A stretch of DNA of 6,751 nucleotides from Methylococcales bacterium. GTDB lineage: Bacteria > Pseudomonadota > Gammaproteobacteria > Methylococcales > Methylomonadaceae. Below, piece by piece: positions 1 through 6,257 of the stretch. The notes under the pieces are model-generated. The model worked only from the letters and a program-made list of their open reading frames with translations. It had not been told where the DNA came from and did not search any database. The DNA is taken from the NCBI GenBank assembly GCA_023144875.1, contig JAGLEW010000159.1, positions 1 to 6,751 of the forward strand, read 5' to 3'. The stretch's first letter is position 1; every line of letters starts with the position of its first letter. The position numbers and the translations under genes are program-made.

Positions 1-1164
1 TAAAAATTGCAAGAAATGATTAAAAAGCGCGTTATTGCTTGTGGAAGGATAGCTGTGTGGAATTGCGTCAAAAATAGCGGAAATAAAGGGCGTATACGCG
101 TGAATATCAGGGGCAAGTACACCAATATCACGCCAGTTTAAGCGTGGATTTTTTTCAAGACAATTAAGCAGTTGATTTTTAAGACACTCAAGCTCTCTGA
201 CTTTTGAATGACAGGCATTAATAATAATTGAGTCATCGCGGCTAAGGGGATTTGGTGATGTATTTGTTTGAATAATATCGGTTTGTAATTGGCGGAGATT
301 GGTTTGCTGTGTTTGTTGGTGTGGCACAATCGCATTAAAAGAAAAAGGGACATTGTCTAACAATAACTGCTGAAACGCTTGTTCTTGTTGCCCAAGGTTT
401 TGTGTCAATACATGCTGTGTGGTATCGGACGATAAGCCATTAATCGTTGATGAGGGGGTTTGCAAATAAAAATGTATGTCACAATGTTTTGCAAGGGCGG
501 TTAAATAGGTCAGTGCTTGCGGTGCTAAATGACTAAATCCAAATACAAAAATACGTTCTGGAAGGTTGTATTGAAAGTGACCAACGGGACTATTTTCTAA
601 TAAATGAATCGTGGGCTGCCAGCGATTAAAAAAAATGGCAGGATTGCAATGCTCTGTTAATTTTAACCATAAATAAGATTGCCATTTTTCGGCAGGGTCG
701 GTGGTTATATAAAACCCTTGTTGCCATGCGCTGAAAAATTCGGATCGAAAGCAACTGTAATCGGCAAAAAGATGGGTGATTTTATCCGCTAATTGCTCGC
801 GTTTTAAGGCAATATTATCCCCTTGTAAATAGTTTTTTAAGGGGGTTAAATCAGGTGCTTCTAGATGATGCAATTGAGCATCTATTTGCCATAAAAGACT
901 ATCATGGTTGAAAATGATGGGGTTAAACGTAGGGTTTATTTTTTTTGAGAAGGTTTTAAAAAACGCATCAGGTAATAAAAATTGATAATGCGCCCAAAGC
1001 TTAATGGACGTTGCTATTTTTTGTGAAATCCACGGCTCTAATAATGGGGTTTGGATTAAAAAAACCTCTTTTTCAAAACAATTTTTAAGCGCTTGAGACT
1101 CAATAATATGAATTAAATGGTTGGCTAAAGCATGGGTGTCAGGTGCGTGATGAAGTACAAACAT
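1..1164 (-). CDS. recC: RecC subunit of exonuclease V (RecBCD), N-terminal 388 residues, cut by window edge
   Basis: The minus-strand frame is open from an ATG at 1164 to the left edge (388 codons, no stop). A TAA lies four codons upstream of that ATG and no other ATG intervenes, so the start is well fixed, although no clear Shine-Dalgarno precedes it. RecC is the non-catalytic scaffold of RecBCD; it splits the strands at DNA ends and reads Chi during double-strand break repair. From memory, the match to E. coli RecC is clear in several blocks: an N-terminal strand and helix (VFLIQTPLLEPWISQKIA, residues 34-51) where active helicases carry a Walker A; RIFVFGFSHLAP (204-215) followed by ALAKHCDIHFYL; and ACHSKVRELECLKNQLL (317-333) followed by RDIGVLAPDIHAYTPFISAIF (near 345-365). 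No GKT/S P-loop is present, as expected for this degenerate helicase fold. The stretch between residues 235 and 290 is shorter than in E. coli. The rest of the gene, and probably recB and recD, lie outside the window. It is divergent from dnaB. Confidence 0.93.
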   Translation of the reverse strand, partial: MFVLHHAPDTHALANHLIHIIESQALKNCFEKEVFLIQTPLLEPWISQKIATSIKLWAHYQFLLPDAFFKTFSKKINPTFNPIIFNHDSLLWQIDAQLHHLEAPDLTPLKNYLQGDNIALKREQLADKITHLFADYSCFRSEFFSAWQQGFYITTDPAEKWQSYLWLKLTEHCNPAIFFNRWQPTIHLLENSPVGHFQYNLPERIFVFGFSHLAPQALTYLTALAKHCDIHFYLQTPSSTINGLSSDTTQHVLTQNLGQQEQAFQQLLLDNVPFSFNAIVPHQQTQQTNLRQLQTDIIQTNTSPNPLSRDDSIIINACHSKVRELECLKNQLLNCLEKNPRLNWRDIGVLAPDIHAYTPFISAIFDAIPHSYPSTSNNALFNHFLQFL

Positions 1165-1284
1165 AGGGCATTTTTAATGAGGGGGTATTAATCAATCGCT
1201 TTAAAATAAAGTATTTATTTATATTGGTTATCCACTAAAATACAGGGTCTTATTTTCATAAGCCACGCTATTATACTCAATTAT
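1165..1284. promoter_or_regulatory. Divergent recC/dnaB intergenic promoter region
   Basis: These 120 bp separate the start codons of recC (minus) and dnaB (plus) and must hold the promoters of both. The region is extremely AT-rich, including an all-A/T inverted repeat AAATAAA-GTA-TTTATTT at 1204-1220 that may only reflect base composition. At 1269-1277 the string TATTATACT gives a plus-strand TATACT (1272-1277) and, on the other strand, a perfect TATAAT (1270-1275). No good -35 hexamer sits 16-18 bp from either, so these are candidate -10 elements, not proven promoters. A second plus-strand -10-like TAAAAT is at 1236-1241. Neither gene has an obvious Shine-Dalgarno here. Confidence 0.45.
1228..1236 (+). 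promoter_or_regulatory. DnaA-box-like 9-mer upstream of dnaB
   Basis: TTATCCACT differs from the strict DnaA box TTATCCACA only in the last base. It lies about 50 bp upstream of dnaB, where DnaA could influence transcription of the replicative helicase. A single imperfect copy in AT-rich DNA can arise by chance, and no cluster of boxes or origin features is seen around it. Confidence 0.25.
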
Positions 1285-2679
1285 ATGTCTGAAAATTTCT
1301 ACGCGACTGAAGATTTTGATGTTGCTTCGTTAAAAGTTCCTCCGCATTCAATTCAGGCTGAACAATCGGTTCTTGGCGGACTGATGTTGGATAATGAGGC
1401 TTGGGATAAGATAGCGGATAAGTTAATTGAAGCGGATTTTTATCGCAAAGATCATCGTCTTATTTTTAGAACCATTGCGAGGTTAGCCCAAAAACAAGAC
1501 CCTTTTGATGTTATTACCTTATCTGAATTACTTGAAAGCACTCATGAATTAGCGCAAGTCGGAGGGCTTGCTTATCTTGGAATGATGGTAAAAGATACGC
1601 CAAGTGCCGCTAATATAACCGCTTATGCTGGTATTGTGCATGATCGTTCTATTTTACGGCAATTAATTAAAGTAGGAACGGATATTGCGGATTCAGCGTT
1701 TAATCCACAAGGGAAAGAAACTGCTGAGTTACTTGAAAATGCAGAGCGAATGGTTTTTAAAATTGCTGAACAGCGTGAAACAGGGGAGGGTGGTTTTCTG
1801 CCTATTAAAACGTTATTGGCAACGGCAGTTAATAAAATTGACGTGTTGCATGAGCAAGAAGGTTCGATTACAGGTGCTGCCACAGGGTTTACCGATTTTG
1901 ATGAAAAAACGTTAGGTTTGCAGCAAGGGGATTTAATTATTGTGGCAGGTCGTCCCTCTATGGGAAAAACCACGATTGCCATGAATATGGCGGAATATAT
2001 TGCGGTTAATGGTGATAAACCCGTCGCTATTTTTAGTATGGAAATGCCAGGGGAAGCGTTGGCAATGCGGATGATGTCCTCCGTCGGGGGGATTGACCAT
2101 CATAAAATTCGGACAGGAAAACTGGAGGAGGAGGATTGGCCGCGTTTAACTTCGATGATGAGTATTTTGGCGGATAGAAAATTATTTATTGATGATACGC
2201 CTGCGTTAACACCGACCGAAGTACGTGCGCGCTCTCGTCGTTTAGCACGCGATCATGGGCCATTAGGGTTAATTGTGTTGGATTATTTACAACTGATGCA
2301 ATCACCGAGCAGTGGTGAAAGTCGTGTGCAACAAATTTCAGATATTTCACGCGGACTCAAGGCATTGGCGAAAGAAATGAATGTTCCTGTGGTGGCTCTT
2401 TCACAACTTAATCGTAATTTAGAACAACGCCCTGATAAACGTCCTATTATGTCAGATTTGCGTGAAAGTGGCGCGATTGAACAAGATGCCGATTTAATTG
2501 TGTTTGTGTATCGTGATGAGGTTTATAACGAGGATACCCCCGATAAAGGCGTTGCTGAGATTATTATTGGTAAACAACGTAATGGTCCTTTGGGAAAAAC
2601 GCGTTTAACGTTTGAAGGGCAGTATACAAAATTTTCAAATTATGCAGGGAACCCTTATGGGGATGAAAACTACGAATGA
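1285..2679 (+). CDS. dnaB: Replicative DNA helicase DnaB
   Basis: Hexameric 5'-3' helicase that unwinds the fork and recruits primase. The 464-residue product is close to the usual 460-470. The N-terminal primase-interacting domain (about 18-120) opens with PPHSIQAEQSVLGGLMLD, typical of DnaB; a linker of about 50-70 residues follows. The RecA-like motor has all expected motifs: Walker A GRPSMGKT (222-229), the catalytic-glutamate motif FSMEMP (E253), Walker B LIVLDYLQL (D333), the sensor ALSQLNR (Q374), LRESGAIEQDADLI (392-405), and KQRNGP (430-435) with the arginine finger R432. No intein or insertion interrupts it. The ATG at 1285 is chosen because the family N-terminus begins just after it; it lacks a Shine-Dalgarno, and a TATACT ends 7 nt before it. 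The stop overlaps the alr start. Confidence 0.98.
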   Translation: MSENFYATEDFDVASLKVPPHSIQAEQSVLGGLMLDNEAWDKIADKLIEADFYRKDHRLIFRTIARLAQKQDPFDVITLSELLESTHELAQVGGLAYLGMMVKDTPSAANITAYAGIVHDRSILRQLIKVGTDIADSAFNPQGKETAELLENAERMVFKIAEQRETGEGGFLPIKTLLATAVNKIDVLHEQEGSITGAATGFTDFDEKTLGLQQGDLIIVAGRPSMGKTTIAMNMAEYIAVNGDKPVAIFSMEMPGEALAMRMMSSVGGIDHHKIRTGKLEEEDWPRLTSMMSILADRKLFIDDTPALTPTEVRARSRRLARDHGPLGLIVLDYLQLMQSPSSGESRVQQISDISRGLKALAKEMNVPVVALSQLNRNLEQRPDKRPIMSDLRESGAIEQDADLIVFVYRDEVYNEDTPDKGVAEIIIGKQRNGPLGKTRLTFEGQYTKFSNYAGNPYGDENYE

Positions 2680-3764
2680 AATTAGTAACTTATGCGACCA
2701 TTGATCTTTCGGCATTACAACATAATCTTGCTGTGGCGCGTTTGTTTGCACCTGATTCAGGTATTATCGCGGTTATAAAAGCGAATGCTTATGGGCATGG
2801 TTTATTAAGCGTGGCGAAAGCGTTGAGTAGTGCCGATGCTTTTGCAGTAGCACGAATTGATGAAGCGTTAGTCTTACGAAAATCAGGTTTTCAGCAAAGG
2901 ATTATCCTTTTGGAGGGTTTTTCTAATGCGATGGCATTAGATGCCTGTCGAACACATAATATAGAGCTGGTTATTCATTGTATTGAACAAATTCATTTAC
3001 TGGAAAAGTATAAGCCGTTAAGCAATATAGTACTGTGGTTAAAGATTGATACTGGAATGAATCGCTTAGGGTTTGACACGAAAGATTTTTCGATTATTTA
3101 TCCACGACTTAAGGCCTGTTTAGCACGCAATGGTGAAATTAATTTTATGACGCATCTTGCTAATGCGGATGATCCAGAGGATGTTAAAACCTTAGAGCAG
3201 ATTTTTATATTTCAAGAGACGGTCAGTCCTTATGGAAATGCGTGCAGTATCGCGAATTCTGCGGGCTTGTTAACTCGAAAAGAATCCTTAAAAGACTGGG
3301 TACGTCCTGGGCTAATGCTCTATGGCATTTCACCATTGATTGATAAAACAGGGGCGCAATTAGATTTAAAACCTGTGATGGGGCTTTATTCTCAATTGAT
3401 TGCGATTAAGACGGTCGAGGCAGGTGAATCCGTAGGGTATGGTGGAAGTTGGATTACGCCGAAGCCTATTCGTTTGGGGGTAGTCGCTATTGGTTATGGT
3501 GATGGCTATCCACGGCAGGCAAGTGTCGGGACACCTGTATTGATTAAGGGTCAGAAAGTACCCATTGTTGGACGAATTTCAATGGATATGCTGACGGTTG
3601 ATTTATCCTTGCAACCACAGGCAGAAGTTTATGATGAAGTGATGTTGTGGGGGGATTTATTACCCATTGAAAAAGTGGCAACGGCAATGAATACCATTCC
3701 TTATACGCTGGTTTGTGGGGTAACTGCACGGGTGCCACGTTATGTTATTCGGGGAAAAAGCTAG
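2676..3764 (+). CDS. alr: Alanine racemase (PLP-dependent)
   Basis: Interconverts L- and D-alanine in the cytoplasm, supplying D-Ala for peptidoglycan. The 362-residue product is the normal size for the fold-type III family. The PLP lysine K35 lies in AVIKANAYGHG, and the second catalytic base, Y255, in GESVGYGGSW. Other landmarks are WLKIDTGMNRLGF (K123, equivalent to the carbamylated lysine of some Alr enzymes, and R130), RPGLMLYG (209-216), AIGYGDGYPR (271-280) and GRISMDML (299-306). The domain order is the N-terminal TIM barrel to about 235, then the C-terminal beta domain. The ATG overlaps the dnaB TGA as ATGA, so translation is probably coupled; a GGGG run at 2659-2662 may serve as a loose ribosome-binding site. 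The gene depends on the dnaB transcript and is followed within 6 nt by a hairpin terminator. Being alone with dnaB rather than with an amino-acid dehydrogenase suggests the biosynthetic Alr rather than a catabolic DadX. Confidence 0.97.
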   Translation: MKLVTYATIDLSALQHNLAVARLFAPDSGIIAVIKANAYGHGLLSVAKALSSADAFAVARIDEALVLRKSGFQQRIILLEGFSNAMALDACRTHNIELVIHCIEQIHLLEKYKPLSNIVLWLKIDTGMNRLGFDTKDFSIIYPRLKACLARNGEINFMTHLANADDPEDVKTLEQIFIFQETVSPYGNACSIANSAGLLTRKESLKDWVRPGLMLYGISPLIDKTGAQLDLKPVMGLYSQLIAIKTVEAGESVGYGGSWITPKPIRLGVVAIGYGDGYPRQASVGTPVLIKGQKVPIVGRISMDMLTVDLSLQPQAEVYDEVMLWGDLLPIEKVATAMNTIPYTLVCGVTARVPRYVIRGKS

Positions 3765-3770
3765 CAGGGC

Positions 3771-3840
3771 GATAGTCCTGAGGGTGATTAATCCTTTGTG
3801 GCAAAATTTTTAATCAGCGATCAAGACTATCTTTTTATTT
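3771..3840 (+). terminator. Rho-independent-type terminator after dnaB-alr
   Basis: Two nested perfect 7-bp stems share one axis. The outer is GATAGTC (3771-3777) with GACTATC (3825-3831); the inner is TGATTAA (3785-3791) with TTAATCA (3810-3816). Between them TGA (3779-3781) pairs with TCA (3821-3823), separated by a C/A mismatch and a GGG/GCGA internal loop. The apical loop is 18 nt. The outer stem is followed directly by TTTTTATTT (3832-3840) on the plus strand, which is the correct polarity for alr. On the minus strand no T-run follows the stem directly, so it is less likely to stop the converging gene. Confidence 0.72.
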
Positions 3841-3871
3841 CTACGATGGGTAATAAAAAAGTAAGAGCGGG

Positions 3872-4849
3872 TTATTTCACTAAACTTTGAAAGCGTTGTG
3901 GTAAATCACTTAATTGCGCTTTGACCGCAGGTTGTTGACGAATATCAAATATTTCAAGCTCAGCGCCTTGACGGGTTGTACAAACCACATATTCAACATC
4001 TTTTAGGTGTAAAGTGACGCGCACGCCGTTATCAGTGGTTTGTTCCTGAGAGTCAAATTTATCAGCAACGCCACGTAAGGCGAAACGCACTAAGTGATCC
4101 ACGCCTAATTTTTTCAGCTCATTCGCATCTTGGTTTGAACTGTCTAAAATTGAGCAAAAACCTGGGGATCCTGTCACATCAACTAACGGAAGTCCTGTGG
4201 TTGGGTCAAGAAAAATACCATCAAAATTTTGATCTTTTTCAACGGTAAATTTTGAGCCTTCGCCATCTTTTTCTTTTAATTTTCCAAAGATAACGACATC
4301 AATACCTGCACCGCCATTAAAGTAATCACTGCCATCACCAGGCGCCCAAATGAATGCATCTTGTCCTTTATCACCAAAAGCGCGATCACGATTTTCAGGG
4401 TTAAAATCTTCGGTGCCACCAATTAAAATATCATGCCCTGCTTTACCCATAATGACATCAATACCAAGCCCACCGATGAGTATGTCATTGCCATAGCCGC
4501 CCATAACAATGTCGCCAAAATTAAGACTTTGGTTTTTACCGCTGCCTGATTGAGCAGGGTCGGTTGGCTGCACAATGGCATTATTGATTGAATTGGCATC
4601 GTTACCAATGATTGTTTGGCTTTTCGCTTTATTTTCAATGATCTCCAGCCCATCAAGGGTGAAATATTGTCGAGCAGGGTGCCATTTTAATTTAGCATCG
4701 GCGTAAGAGCTGGAATATTGTCCTGTAAGAATTTCAACAAATGGCAGTGTTAATGTTTTGGTTGAGGTGTCATAAGCAGGTTCCGCGTGAACGGAAGTCA
4801 TGGCAATGCCACAAGCGGTTGTTGCGAGGATGGTTCGTAACGTGTTCAT
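3872..4849 (-). CDS. Exported RTX-repeat (putative calcium-binding) protein of unknown function
   Basis: I do not recognise this 325-residue protein as a named family. Residues 1-22 look like a Sec signal peptide: a short basic n-region (R5), a hydrophobic core, and a likely cleavage at SVHA|EP. The mature protein starts with about 90 residues of unclassified, beta-looking sequence. An RTX-like block follows: GGYGNDILI (117-125), GGLGIDVIM (126-134), GKAGHDILI (135-143), then after a charged insert GDKGQDAFI (159-167), GDGSDYF (171-177) and GGAGIDVVI (179-187). This is the GGxGxDxUx pattern that forms calcium-binding parallel beta rolls. The last 95 residues match nothing I know and hold C232 and C290, which could form a disulfide outside the cytoplasm. 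Classic RTX proteins leave by type I secretion without an N-terminal signal, so the Sec signal suggests a periplasmic or surface location. No catalytic motif is visible. The ATG has a good ribosome-binding site. Base composition resembles its neighbours. Confidence 0.85.
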   Translation of the reverse strand: MNTLRTILATTACGIAMTSVHAEPAYDTSTKTLTLPFVEILTGQYSSSYADAKLKWHPARQYFTLDGLEIIENKAKSQTIIGNDANSINNAIVQPTDPAQSGSGKNQSLNFGDIVMGGYGNDILIGGLGIDVIMGKAGHDILIGGTEDFNPENRDRAFGDKGQDAFIWAPGDGSDYFNGGAGIDVVIFGKLKEKDGEGSKFTVEKDQNFDGIFLDPTTGLPLVDVTGSPGFCSILDSSNQDANELKKLGVDHLVRFALRGVADKFDSQEQTTDNGVRVTLHLKDVEYVVCTTRQGAELEIFDIRQQPAVKAQLSDLPQRFQSLVK

Positions 4850-4857
4850 GTTTTTTA

Positions 4858-4863
4858 CCCTTT
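4858..4863 (-). promoter_or_regulatory. Ribosome-binding site of the RTX protein gene
   Basis: On the minus strand AAAGGG stands 8 nt before the ATG at 4849. It is the clearest Shine-Dalgarno in the window and supports this start codon. Confidence 0.65.
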
Positions 4864-4868
4864 AATTG

Positions 4869-4885
4869 ATTGTTATAATTGTTAT
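4869..4885. repeat. Short direct repeat ATTGTTAT x2 upstream of the RTX gene
   Basis: ATTGTTAT occurs at 4869-4876 and again at 4878-4885, a 9-bp period, just upstream of the ribosome-binding site. On the minus strand the same stretch contains TATAAC (4872-4877), a possible -10 element without a convincing -35. It could be a regulator half-site pair or chance in AT-rich DNA. Confidence 0.35.
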
Positions 4886-4890
4886 TTCCG

Positions 4891-4922
4891 AGTAATTAAC
4901 GGCTTAATGACGTTAATTGACT
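4891..4922. repeat. Inverted repeat in the RTX gene upstream region
   Basis: AATTAACG (4894-4901) and CGTTAATT (4911-4918) form a perfect 8-bp dyad around a 9-nt spacer. AGT (4891-4893) and ACT (4920-4922) extend it by three pairs after a one-base bulge. No T-run follows on either strand, so it is not a standard terminator; an operator or a leader-RNA hairpin is more likely. Confidence 0.5.
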
Positions 4923-4960
4923 GTGGACTTTAGGGTAACAAGTTTTTTAAAGAGAAAATA

Positions 4961-4976
4961 CTGTCTAATTAGTCAG
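4961..4976. repeat. 16-bp near-perfect palindrome, operator-like
   Basis: CTGTCTAATTAGTCAG reads the same on both strands except at one symmetric position (T opposite T), giving seven of eight pairs and no spacer. It lies about 110 bp upstream of the RTX start codon and has the form of a binding site for a dimeric regulator. The regulator cannot be named from sequence. Confidence 0.45.
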
Positions 4977-4984
4977 GTTGTTGG

Positions 4985-5007
4985 ATTTGTGATAGAGGTT
5001 CACAAAT
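4985..5007. repeat. Inverted repeat ATTTGTGA-N7-TCACAAAT between sufS and the RTX gene
   Basis: A perfect 8-bp dyad with a 7-nt centre, 13 nt past the sufS stop codon in the direction of sufS transcription. As RNA it would be a stable small hairpin, but on the minus strand it is followed by CCAACAACC rather than a T-run. It could be a 3'-end hairpin of the lysS-sufS transcript or a regulator site. The half-site TGTGA resembles that of CRP, but the spacing is 7 instead of 6. Confidence 0.5.
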
Positions 5008-5020
5008 GTGGCTCATAAAT

Positions 5021-6244
5021 TTAACCAAACATATCAATTAACGCTTCAATAGCGTCGATTAAAACATCAACTTCTGTCTGTGTATTGTAAAGTGCAAACG
5101 AAGCACGAGCCGTCGCAGGAACGTCAAAAAAATCCATCACAGGCATCGCACAATGATGACCTGCTCGAATAGCAATGCCTACGCTGTCAAGCATGGTACC
5201 AATATCATGCGGGTGAATATTATCTAAGGTAAACGATAAAATAGCGCCTTTTTCAGTCGCAGTGCCGATAAGATTAAGCCCTTTAATTTTTTGCGCTTTT
5301 TCAGTGGCGTACTGTAATAATTGATGCTCATAATCGGCAATAGCTTCCATACCAATGTTATTGAGATAATCAATCGCCGCCCCTAAGGCAACGGTATCGG
5401 CAATATTGGGCGTACCTGCTTCAAATTTATGGGGCAAAGGCGCATAGGTACTTTTTTCAAAACTGACGGTACGAATCATATCGCCTCCGCCTTGATAAGG
5501 AGGCATTGCTTCTAATAAGGCTTGTTTACCATATAACACCCCAATACCTGAGGGGGCATAGAGTTTATGACCTGAAAAAACATAAAAATCACAGTCTAAT
5601 GCCTGCACATCCACCGCGATATGCGGAATGGCTTGCGCACCATCTAATAAGACGGGAATATTTTTGGCGTGTGCCGCCGCAACAATTTTTTTAACAGGAT
5701 TAATCGTACCTAAGGCGTTGGACATGTGTGCAACAGCGACTAATTTAGTCTTATGACTGATGAGGGCTTCAAACTTAGCCTCAATTAATTCACCTTGTAA
5801 ATTAATGGGTGCCACTTTTAGCACTGCGCCTGTTTGTTGACATAACATTTGCCACGGCACAATATTGGCGTGATGTTCCATTGCGGTGATTAAAATTTCA
5901 TCGCCTGTGGCTATATTCGCCCGCCCGAAGGTTTGTGCAATTAAGTTAATGGCTTCCGTAGCACCACGGACAAAAATAATTTCTTTTTCAGAGGTGGCAT
6001 TGATAAAGTTTTGGACTTTAACGCGTGCTTGTTCGTATTTATCGGTCGCACGCTGGCTTAAGGTATGCACGCCTCGGTGGATATTTGAATAATCTTCCCG
6101 ATAAAAATTCGAAATACAGTCAATTACCTGATTCGGTTTTTGACAACTGGCGGCATTATCTAAATAAATAAGCGGTTTATTCCGAATTTTTTGATCTAAA
6201 ATTGGAAAGTCCGCGCGAATTTTTGCAATCGGAAAGTTTTTCAT
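5021..6244 (-). CDS. sufS: Cysteine desulfurase SufS (group II, SufS/CsdA type)
   Basis: PLP enzyme that takes sulfur from L-cysteine as an enzyme persulfide for Fe-S cluster assembly. With the ATG at 6244 the product has 407 residues (E. coli SufS has 406) and starts KNFPIAKIRADFPIL, like the family. A longer frame reaches an ATG at 6313 but would overlap the lysS 3' end and add a non-homologous 23-residue tail, so it is rejected. Seen motifs: LIYLDNAA (26-33), MEHHANIVPW with H124 stacking on PLP, LLDGAQA (D201, Q204), FSGHK with the PLP lysine K227, RAGHHCAMP with the persulfide cysteine C365, and RASFALYNT (R380). All sit one residue beyond the E. coli positions. It starts 13 nt after lysS on the same strand, so the two are probably one operon; no Shine-Dalgarno is evident. 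No sufB, sufC, sufD or sufE is adjacent on the visible side. CsdA is so similar that the SufS label rests mainly on overall resemblance. Confidence 0.93.
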   Translation of the reverse strand: MKNFPIAKIRADFPILDQKIRNKPLIYLDNAASCQKPNQVIDCISNFYREDYSNIHRGVHTLSQRATDKYEQARVKVQNFINATSEKEIIFVRGATEAINLIAQTFGRANIATGDEILITAMEHHANIVPWQMLCQQTGAVLKVAPINLQGELIEAKFEALISHKTKLVAVAHMSNALGTINPVKKIVAAAHAKNIPVLLDGAQAIPHIAVDVQALDCDFYVFSGHKLYAPSGIGVLYGKQALLEAMPPYQGGGDMIRTVSFEKSTYAPLPHKFEAGTPNIADTVALGAAIDYLNNIGMEAIADYEHQLLQYATEKAQKIKGLNLIGTATEKGAILSFTLDNIHPHDIGTMLDSVGIAIRAGHHCAMPVMDFFDVPATARASFALYNTQTEVDVLIDAIEALIDMFG

Positions 6245-6257
6245 AGGTGAAAATGGG

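Noticed and set aside
138..353. 71-residue minus-strand open frame
   Set aside because: It lies out of frame inside recC, whose frame is open throughout and matches the RecC family in conserved blocks on both sides.
1623..1982. 119-residue minus-strand open frame opposite dnaB, and a 76-residue plus-strand frame in the same area
   Set aside because: Both are alternative-frame shadows of the conserved dnaB sequence; neither has a ribosome-binding site or recognisable protein features.
3855..3881. Terminator for the RTX gene on the minus strand (5-bp AGTGA/TTACT stem followed by a T-run)
   Set aside because: The stem is short, contains a G-U pair, overlaps the stop codon and has a large loop; too weak to call.
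4423..4656. 77-residue minus-strand frame inside the RTX gene
   Set aside because: Another frame of the glycine/aspartate-rich repeat region; the main frame carries the signal peptide, ribosome-binding site and RTX pattern.
4808..4816. Possible lipoprotein lipobox at C13 of the RTX protein
   Set aside because: The residues before the cysteine are T-T-A rather than L-(A/S)-(G/A), and the n- and h-regions before it would be too short; an ordinary signal peptide cut after A22 fits better.
5506..6092. Plus-strand open frames of 62 and 68 residues opposite sufS
   Set aside because: Antisense shadows of a fully conserved sufS; no supporting start signals or homology.
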